Assembly (NCBI RefSeq): GCF_002878395.1
Contig: NC_061117.1
Span: 226,275,537-226,339,536 of the forward strand
Direction of reading: 5' to 3'
Length of the DNA: 64,000 bases
Source: Capsicum annuum
Taxonomy: Eukaryota; Streptophyta; Magnoliopsida; Solanales; Solanaceae
Shown: positions 55,451-64,000 of the stretch, one piece after another
How the letters are laid out: each line of letters begins with the position of its first letter
How positions within the stretch are numbered: position 1 is the stretch's first letter
Program-made: the position numbers and the translations under genes
Notes under the pieces: generated by a model
Told to the model about the DNA's origin: nothing
Database searches by the model: none
What the model saw: only the letters and a program-made list of their open reading frames with translations

Positions 55451-56426
55451 AATTGTCACATAAATTAAGATAAAAAAATACTATTTTATATAACAATATT
55501 TAATTGGATACCAAACTTAAAAAAAGAAAAGAAAAAGAATAAATTAAATAATGAAAAAACAAAAAAAATAGAAATACACACACATCTAATAAAACTTACC
55601 AATGAAGCTACATATATGACACACCTAAATATGTCGTGATATTTAGATTGCTAGCTAATAAAAACTTGTTATAAAAATAGAATAAAAAGCTTAAAGTTAG
55701 AAAAACAAATATAAAAAGCATCTAACGATGACCTTTAAGGTTGAGGAGCTATAGACAAACTAATTTATTCCTGCATATAGTAAAAATATTATGTGCCATA
55801 TTTTTAGAATATACTAAAAGGAAAAGAATATGTCATTATAAATTAGAATATATGTTAAGGACCTATTATAAGTATTATTATTTTTGTTGAGTAGGTAATT
55901 AGTAGGAAAATACATTCTTTTGTTAATTTATTTTAATTTTTTAGGCTAAAAATAAAATCAAGTTGTTAAGTCAACCAATAATTCCGTGTGATTCTTTTGC
56001 CCTACGTATGATGATGACGTGGCTCACCAATGGTTGCTTACTTGCTGACGTGTTCAATGATAACTCAGTCATTGCCTACTTGTTGGGAATTTAGATTTGA
56101 CTCTTTGCCACTGTGGAAATATCATCCCAAAAAAAACCATTTTTTCGTCTAAAATAAATGTTCAATTTTATTTATTTATATTAGAAACAGGTAAAGTTGG
56201 ATAGAGGAAATACGATGTAAGTAGAGCAAAATAGTCTTTTAAGCATATACACAACCTATTGAATCCTCTCGACATAAAATACTTTATTTGAATTTTTTAA
56301 CCTTGTCATTGATTATGTCTCTCTTAATACCGCTCGATAATATTGAGAAAATAGCATAAGGTAAATAATTCAATTTATGTTGATGTAAATATGGACTCTT
56401 TATATAATTTTGGATAGTTATCTTTT
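55451..56426. other. AT-rich spacer
   Basis: No gene was recognised. A TGACGTGGC element (56014) and a CTTGCTGACGTG element (56041) are bZIP-type ACGT motifs, but their use is unknown. Confidence 0.4.
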
Positions 56427-56832
56427 GAGATAAACATTTAGTACTCTCGAACTATGGCCAAAGATGATACGACACATTTCAACTTCATAAGGGTCCTATA
56501 TTCCTAAACTTTTTAGTTTATTTTTGCCGGATCTTATCATCCCTGAACTCAATTTTAGCATATTTTTGTCACCCTTTTATGCTGACTTGACACCTATACT
56601 ACATAAAATAATGCTCACATCAAAGGTGTCATGTTAGCTAAAAAGGATTGACAAAAATAATGCTCACATCAAAGGTGTCATGTTAGCTAAAAAGACTGAC
56701 AAAAGGTGTCATGACAGCTAAAAAGGATGACAAAAATATGTTAAAATTAAGTTCAGGTGTAATAAACGCCGTGAAATCAAAGTATGTCGTAGCAAATTTG
56801 GTTATAGTTCAGAGGTACTAAATGCTTTACTC
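56427..56832. mobile_element. MULE-like MITE with perfect 9-bp target duplication
   Basis: The left GAGATAAACATTTAGTACTC..CGAACTATGG mirrors the right GAGTAAAGCATTTAGTACCT..TGAACTATAA. TTATCTTTT at 56418-56426 and 56833-56841 is an exact 9-bp duplication, as made by Mutator-type transposases. An internal stretch with ATAATGCTCACATCAAAGGT is duplicated in tandem (about 56591 and 56637). Confidence 0.85.
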
Positions 56833-57291
56833 TTATCTTTTCCTGAACTAACTTTGGAGATTTAGTTAGACCCAATATTCATTTTAAAGTCAAACGCATT
56901 CCTAATATGTTATTTTATATATTGATCCCCGATCTTATATTGTTCAAGCTTTAAATGTCCACTTCTGAATATGCGTAGAAGGGTTAAGGGGGAGGAGGGT
57001 GTTGGTGTCCTATATCATCGATATATATGTGGACTCTCTATATGACCTTAAACAATCTCCTCGACAAGTTAGAATAAAATGCATTTCATTGAGAAGATAT
57101 TGATGTCCCACATTGATTAACGAATGAAAATATAGAATCATATGATCATGGATAATCTCTTCGACAAGTTAAAAGATTGTGATGAGATGAATCTGAAGTT
57201 CATATTTAAGCATATAGAAATTATTTTTCGAATACCAAACATCGAGTAGGAAACAAATAGTGGCCTTGTGGGGTAAAAAATGACAAAGAGG

Positions 57292-57489
57292 ACCACCAAA
57301 GGATGTGGTGCAGTGGATGGTGCTGCTCCTCTCTTAATCAGAGGTCTCGGATTCGAGCCCTGAGTATGAAAAAGTCCTAGGTAGGAAGCGCTATCTCCCG
57401 AATGGGACCCTAAACGGCCTGAATCTAAATTAGTCGGGCTCCAATGTGGGTATCGAATATTGAATGGAAAAACAAAAAAAAAAAAAAAT
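57292..57489 (+). mobile_element. Complete SINE with A tail and 11-bp target duplication
   Basis: Head: GGATGTGGTGCAGTGGATGG (box A-like) and GTCTCGGATTCGAGCCCTGA (box B). The body contains GGAAGCGCTATCTCCCGAAT and GTCGGGCTCCAATGTGGGTA, ending in a run of 15 A. TGACAAAGAGG at 57281-57291 and 57490-57500 is exact. It is related to the SINE at 16697-16888, which has similar GGGCTCGACG / GTGGGTACTGG words. Confidence 0.92.
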
Positions 57490-57500
57490 TGACAAAGAGG

Positions 57501-59195
57501 GAGTTGGCACCGAACCAGATTTAAGCCACCATTTGGAGTTAAAGAGGTTTCTTTCATATTATTAAAGAACAAAAGGGCCCACTTACTATACTTCACTATT
57601 TAAATGACGCATGACGTTTTTGGACTGACCTCTTTTGGCACCATTAACAACATATTGTATTTATAGCCCCATTAGTTTCACTTTGAAAGTCTACATGATT
57701 ATTGGATCCAATTTTGCTTCATTTTATAACCTTCAATAGTAAGTCCTCTTGCCATTGGCAATTCTAAATTTGTCTACAGTTTGACCATCTTTTTCAAAAG
57801 GACAATAATGATTAATTTTGGGGCTTGGGATCACAAGAGGAGTTTCACTAAAGAGTCAAAAAAGAAAGTAGCCATATTCCATAATGTGTGGTACATTACC
57901 AAACTTTATATTATACTATCCAATAGAAGTGAAATTCCTTTGTTGTGTAGATTTGCACTCTTCTTTTGCTCGTGTGGGGAATGTTTTTTCAACTCTTCCC
58001 TAGCCTAATCAATTGATTCTATAGCTTCTTTATATATACACATTTTAAATTTTATGTCATTCTAGAAGAAAGTTTTATGTTTATGTATCAGAAATATGAA
58101 CACTATACGCAAGAGATCTTTGCAGAGTAGCTATTTTATGTTCATTATCTTATATCTACCCCACACAACACATATAAGGCCCGTGTTGCCAACGTTAAGT
58201 TATTTTTACTATATATAGTAAATTAAATTAATATTAGTTCGAATTATGAATTATAAAACATGAATACACAAAATATATTAACTACGTGGTAGTATTTTTT
58301 AAGGAGCCAAGTCTTATAAGATAATTATGTATAACTTACTCATTTAAAAAACAAAATTCGATGCATTTAAAAGTTTATATCTTTAATCATATGGTCGAGA
58401 TTTGCTACATTAAGTAGAAAATTTGAGATTAAAATTGATACATAAGACTTGACATTTGTTGTATAAAATAGAGAATAATTGTTGAAAAAGATAAAGAGTT
58501 GTCTAGTCATTGCATATTACATCACATGTGGATTGCAATTAATAACCACATTGTATTCCCTTACTAAGTCGCCATAGACATTATTTGCTTTCATTTTCTC
58601 CTTCTCTTTTACTTGTCAACTTGTTCTTTGAAGTTAAACTAAATTAATATTTTAAATTCAAATTTTAAGTGTTTCAGAAATTATATAAAATAAAAAATTA
58701 TAAGTTACCATCTTTCATATTAATTTAAATTATTTGTCTTTGAGAACACGATAAAACATACTTATATAGATATTTTATTGAACTTTATTTTTGTATATGT
58801 TCCTTCTATTAAAACGTAGAGTCGTTTGTTAGAGTGTACAAAAATAATGCCGATAGAATGTATTAATAATGTTGGCACTAATAATGCTTGTATTAGTAAT
58901 ATTTGTATTATTTATACTAATATTATTTCTTATACATTGTTTGATGTACTGCATTGGAACTTGCATTTTTCAATTTTGATATATTTAAACAAAAGTTAAA
59001 AAAAAAAAAAGATGGATTGCATATACATCCTAAAATTCATCCGGAATCTAGCATGAGTTCAATATATGTTTTTTTGTTTCAATTTTTTTTAAACAAATTG
59101 AATTTAGATAATCAATCATCCTTTTAGTATGTTTTTAGATATTTAAGTTGTTAATATTGTAACCTATAATATTTTTGTGTAATTTTTAAATAATA
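57501..59195. other. Gene-free intergenic sequence
   Basis: No supportable gene. A short frame at 57781-58008 has no recognisable motif. The rest is AT-rich without a clear repeat. Confidence 0.4.
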
Positions 59196-60430
59196 TATGT
59201 TACTCTCTCTATTCAAATTTTTGTGGCATTGATAGTCAATTGTATTTTTAAAATAATTTAAATTATTAATTATTGTGATTTATAATATTTTTCTTCTATT
59301 TCAATTTAAGTGACATTGATATAATTTCGAGAGTCAACCAAATATTTATATCATTTAAATTTTTAAAGTTGTTAATTATTGTGATTTATAGTATTTTTAT
59401 GTATTTTATAAAAATATATAATATATTAAATTATTTATAGATATTTCAAGTTTTTAATTATTGTAATTTATAATATTTTTTTATGTAATTTTTTAAAAAA
59501 AATAGGCTACACTCCTTGTCCAGAGTCTTGTGTCACTGATAGTCAATTATATTTTTTAAATAATTTAAATTTTTAATTATTGTGTAAAACTTTTTCTACT
59601 ATAATTTAAGTGACATGATGCTTAGATGACCATAATAATTAATAAGAGGTGATATAGTAAAATCACGATTGAAGCAGTGAAATAAACATGTCTTAAATAA
59701 CTCACAACAACTAATTAAAAATGATATAATAAAATAACTATAAAAGATACTTGTGAAAAAAAAGTAAGTGAAATCTTATATAAGACGTCAAGTTATTTTA
59801 AAACATCAAGAGTTAACTTATCATTTTATATCTATTTTATCCTTTTAGTTAAATATTGATTATGTATTTATACTTAGATGTCTTATAATAATTAATTAGA
59901 GGTGATAGTTAGTAAAATTATAATTAAAGCAGCTGAAGCAAACGTATCATAAATGTCTATTTTATTATTTTATTAGATATTATTAATTTTTTATTATGTA
60001 AATGATTTATAATAATTACTTAGGAATGATATAGTAAAATCATGGAGCAAACAGCTGAAGCCGACAGGTCGATGGAGAGCTACTTTAAATACTTAGATGA
60101 CTTCTAATAATTAATTAGGGTTGATATTTAGTAAAATTACGATTAAAGTAGTTGAAACAGACATGTCATAAATGTCTATTTTACCTTTTTTTTTATCAAA
60201 TATTATTATTTTTAATATATAAATAATTTATAATAATTAATGAAAAATGATATAATAGAAAGTAAAATTACGATTTAAGCAACTGAAATAGACATGTCAT
60301 AAATGTCTATTTTAAAAAAAAAAAATATTATTATTTTTTTAATATATAAATGCCTTATAATAATTAATTAGGGGCAATGTAATAAAATCACGATTGAAGC
60401 AATTGAAACAGACAACATAAGAAGACATAT
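59196..60430. repeat. Degenerate tandem repeat region
   Basis: Two patterns are visible. From 59200 to 59600, a CTCTCTATTCAAATTTTTGTG / GTGGCATTGATAGTCAATTG unit recurs (59219, 59306, 59530). From 59600 to 60420, units of roughly 120-160 bp repeat ATAATTAATTAGRGGTGATA, AGTAAAATTACGATTAAAG and CATGTCATAAATGTCTATTTT (e.g. 59950, 60163, 60292). No coding content. Confidence 0.7.
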
Positions 60431-62064
60431 CAGAATTTTCTCTTCTATATTAGAAAAAAAAAATTAGGTGAAATTATAGTAAATAAGAAAGAAAGTAAAT
60501 CATATATTTGATATGAAATTAAATAAAGAATAAAATTTATTTAATTGTATCACTAATTAATTTTTACAATAAATTATCATCTCACTAATCAATTTACTTA
60601 AATATAATATATTTGAAACAATTTCATATAATAAAAAGATAAATAAAAATGAAAAATAAATGAAAGATATAGGGTCCATGTGTGTGGAAACATATGTAAG
60701 GCATGTGATGACATTATGGTAAATTTTATACTTAGCATTATTGGTAATTAAAAAGAAAAGAATGGGCTTTTATTAAAATTTTTCATAAGGTTCAAAAATA
60801 AAGCACAAAAAACTATCAATTTGAGCTTAGAACTTGAAATGAATGACCAAATTACCCTTAGATAAATTTGTTACGGCATTTTCATTCCATGACCAAACCA
60901 CCTCTTCTATAGAAATAGAAAAAAAATATATAGGTCATCGATTAAAGAATCTCTAAATGGTTACTTTTATTATTGTATAATTAGTGGGAACTCATTTGAT
61001 CAGATTTTAGAAGCTAAATTATTTAATAAATTACCAAAGACTCTAGGAAGAGAGATGAATATATATATATAGAGAGAGAGATTTTCGATGGAGGACTTTG
61101 TTATGCCCTCTAGGCTCTACAATATCTTGAATTGAATGAATTATATAATGACAGAATGTGTTTAGGTATTGGATAAGCATTAATTTTTACAGTAAGGTAA
61201 GTTCTTTTGGTTTAAGATAATGATTTATGGACATAATTAAGATAAAAAGAAAAATATGGTTTTCCAATAAATAAATAAAAAATTGTCCACGTGGCCTGAA
61301 AAGAAAGGAATCTAGTCAAATTGGTATTGATTATTGAATACACTTAATTTGGCAATTTTTTATGATTTAAATAAGAGGCAGGTTAATCGTTTAACTATTA
61401 TTTTAAAAAAAATTATGGCCACACTTCAGAAGGGTCCCTTGGCTAATAAACACAATAATAGCCACACTCTAAAGGTTAAATTATATCCAAAATAATAACC
61501 CTAAAAAGGAAATTATAAGAAGGAAAGATAAGATAATGAAAATGATTGACCATCAAAACATTATGACTAAGCTAGCAATAAAGACCATACTATCCAATAT
61601 TTGGAATGATGAGTTTAATTTTTAAGGCATTGTCGGTAACTAAAAACTATTTATATAACCAGATCACTTGTTACGTAATTATAGATAAATTTCTTAATAA
61701 GTATTATTGTCTCCATCTCAATTTATATATCATATACTCGTACATCTCTTTCTAGTATGTCTTACAAAGAATGTTATGCTTTCTTATTTAGACTTAAATT
61801 AACTTTAAAATTCTATTATTTTTTCCTTAATGATATGATGAATAACCACTTAAATTGTATATGATGACTAGTTTTAAATCACAAGCATCTTAGCTTGGTA
61901 TATTATAGTCAAATATACCACATAAATTATGACAGAAGGTCTGATAGAAATAATAACTGACTCACTTACCATATTTTAGTTCATAGACAATATAAAAGAA
62001 TTTTTATACTATCAAATGTATCACTTAAATCCTGTTTGGACTTTCATTCATGAGACTTTTGATA
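60431..62064. other. Gene-free AT-rich sequence
   Basis: Nothing beyond AT-rich DNA and a (TA)n/(GA)n run at 61058-61080 was recognised. Confidence 0.4.
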
Positions 62065-62308
62065 CTCCCTCCGTCTCAAATTACCCGTCCCAAATTTTCT
62101 AATTTGATTTTTCATTTTACTTGTCCTTTTTTATTAATCAAGAAGAGACATTTTTTTTTGTTCATGTTTTATCCTTTGCATTAATTACTTCTTTTTTTTT
62201 TTTCAAATTACAATGTAGACATTATTTAATAGGGGTACAATGATAAATTAGGCATGTTATTAATTATTTTTCTCAATCAATGTGTCATCTCAATTTGAGA
62301 CGGAGGAG
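62065..62308. mobile_element. Stowaway-like MITE
   Basis: CTCCCTCCGTCTCAAATT at the left and AATTTGAGACGGAGGAG at the right are inverted repeats, each bordered by TA. It is 244 bp, with the usual CATTTTACTTGTCC and AATTACTTC interior words. The ends are well preserved. Confidence 0.85.
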
Positions 62309-62609
62309 TAACTAGACATATATATATATATATAGACGGGCCGTCCCTTCTTCCTAACAGAAAATGTTGCCTTAGTTTCAAAGATTATTATAGCAGCCAC
62401 ACAATAATATTCTTACTTTATGATTGTGAATAACATGAGCAATTATTGAATCAATCCACTTCTCTGATCGAATTAAATTTATTTTATTAAAAAATATTTT
62501 AAAGAAAGCTTATGATAGATAGATTATAGGACATTACTTTGTATAAGTGAAAAAGTGAGTCCCAAGGGCGAATGGAGCATATAATAAAAAATAGTACATT
62601 TTGAATCTA

Positions 62610-62727
62610 TACAACAAGAACAAATCCAATATATTCCCACGTAGTGGGATCTGGGGAGCATAAAATATATGCAGTTCATACCACTACCTCAGGAGAAGTA
62701 GAAGATTGTTTTCGATAGACCCCGATT
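62610..62727 (-). mobile_element. TS-like SINE 3' fragment
   Basis: AACAAGAACAAATCCAATAT, TCCCACGTAGTGGGATCTGG, then CATACCACTACCTCAG and TTTCGATAGACCCCG. It is in reverse orientation, truncated, and closely similar to 63345-63465. Confidence 0.65.
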
Positions 62728-63344
62728 TAACATTTTGAATCCATAATTTCATAAATAAAATGTGTTCAAGCTAATAGTCTCAAATGTTATTGAACATATC
62801 AAATTTAAATTTTGAATTTATCTCTGCATGCAAGCTAATTTAGAGGATGACTAATCGGATCGTGCCAATTTCATTTATAGGAAATTAAATTAACCAATTA
62901 GATCGTGATAGTTTTCATATGTAAGAAATTAAATTTTAAATTGGCTTATGTATGTCAACTAATCTAGAGGAAAAACTAAATGATTGGGAACAAGTTATCC
63001 CGGGGTAAGTAATTTCGGACTAACTAATACCTCTGATCAAACATGAGATAAAATAATCTTATATACCTCATACCAAACGACCCCTAAAAACTAAATTTTG
63101 AATTCGCCTATGGATACCAACTAATCTAGACGATAACCAATTAGATCGTGTCACTCTTCATATGTAAGAAATTAATATATATATATATATATATATATAC
63201 ACCTACTAATCTATTAAAAAACTGATTGTATCGTGTCAATCTTCATCTTAGGAAATTGAAATCCCCTATGGACAAAATATAATAATCATAGAGAAGAAGA
63301 TTTTGAGGCCTTCAATAACACAACTTCAAGTCTCATTTACCTAA

Positions 63345-63465
63345 AACGAAGAAAACAATATACCCAGTATATTCTCATGGCGGATGGGGGGGGGGGGGGG
63401 TGATTATGTAGTTCATACCACTACCACAGATAAAGTCGAGAGTCTATTTTCGATAGACCCCGAGC
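63345..63465 (-). mobile_element. TS-like SINE 3' fragment with a long G run
   Basis: AAACAATATACCCAGTATAT, TCATGGCGGATG followed by a run of about 16 G, then AGTTCATACCACTACCACAG and TTTCGATAGACCCCGAGC. The G run replaces the GGGGAGGG-like stretch of related copies. Confidence 0.65.
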
Positions 63466-64000
63466 TCCATTTAGCTAAGACTCAAATCATAATAACTAGT
63501 TGTTCATAAACTTCAGCAATTATCTTCTTTTCTTATACTTTTTTCTGGTCAGAGTTCCATAGTAATTAGATTTGGTAGAAAGTTCTGTTTATAATAGTGT
63601 TGAATACGTCCTCGTCTTGAATTTTCTATGAAAAGTCAAAAAATTAATGTTCCTTTCTTAAAAAAGAGTTGCTTATGAAACACTCAGCCTCGAAAAGAAA
63701 ATGGCTTCATGGAAATGATGGTCATAAATATCTAAATGAAAGATTAACATGACATTATGACAATAACTATATAACAAAGCTTTAATTATCAGATGACTCG
63801 AGACTGTCGAAGCCTAGCTAATCCAAACTCCCGAAATCTAACGACCATTCACAACAAGAGAGAAGCTGTTTGAACGGTAAACACTTCTCATTTTCAATTC
63901 TAAGATTGTGAGTTCGAGTTATCAAGAAAAGCAAAAAAGGAGACAGCTCCTAGGAGGGGTTTAAAGAAAAACAGAAGACCGTTCACTACTTTAAAAAAAA
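63466..64000. other. Right-edge sequence without recognised features
   Basis: No gene or repeat was identified with confidence. A TTCGAGTTATCAAGAAAAGC stretch near 63913 faintly recalls a SINE box B but lacks the rest. Confidence 0.35.

Noticed and set aside
57292..57489. A genuine tRNA gene at the box A/box B sequences
   Set aside because: The cloverleaf cannot be completed. The A tail and target-site duplication show a SINE; the same holds for 16697-16888.
57138..57596. 152-codon minus-strand frame
   Set aside because: Most of it is the reverse reading of the SINE at 57292-57489, and no protein family is recognisable.
59580..60430. CRISPR-like array or centromeric satellite
   Set aside because: Units vary in length and sequence, spacers are not unique and the setting is a plant chromosome; it is an ordinary degenerate tandem repeat.

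Overview
This is plant nuclear DNA, almost certainly from a Solanaceae species (tomato/potato type gene density; genus not resolved). The reasons are split genes with GT-AG introns, an AT-rich background, plant-specific genes (PsbR, a NAC factor, a PTF2-type TFIIB relative), a Solendovirus/LycEPRV-like endogenous pararetrovirus, and many short interspersed elements of the TS/Au/SolS kind plus Stowaway-like MITEs typical of this family. There is no bacterial feature, CRISPR array or operon.

Layout. 1-5.05 kb: a tandem repeat, a small retroelement remnant, then an inactivated caulimovirid copy on the minus strand (pol fragments plus an intact viroplasmin-type ORF). Its reverse transcriptase is split by a 1.3-kb Mutator-like element that appears to carry a host gene fragment. 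5.5-7.3 kb (+): HemK/PrmC-type glutamine methyltransferase, 3 exons. 8.2-14.1 kb (-): membrane-anchored DnaJ protein with a C-terminal Jiv90-like zinc region, 9 exons. 15-18.4 kb: intergenic, with a ~180-bp inverted repeat and a complete SINE. 18.5-30.3 kb (+): a 769-residue plant protein of unknown function in 9 coding exons, preceded by a repeat-laden leader intron. 32.1-33.8 kb (+): PsbR, 5 exons. 34.4-39.3 kb (-): organellar RecA (RECA2-like), 13 exons, whose first intron holds a tandem array built from SINE sequence. 40.5-42.1 kb (+): intronless PTF2-like TFIIB relative. 42-49 kb: gene-poor, with an F-box/LRR-like remnant and a GC-rich duplicated block. 49.1-54.8 kb (-): NAC1-type transcription factor with a recognisable miR164 target site. 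54.8-64 kb: intergenic, full of MITEs, SINE fragments and a degenerate tandem array.

The genes are unrelated housekeeping or regulatory loci. They do not form a pathway, although HemK (with a possible transit peptide), PsbR and RecA all probably act in organelles. The unusual content is in the repeats: a host-gene-capturing MULE inside a viral fossil, tandem arrays seeded by SINEs inside introns, and a GC-rich duplication in which one copy has decayed at CpG sites. Exon joins were worked out by hand from reading frames and splice consensus; phases are consistent and every full model is a multiple of three.
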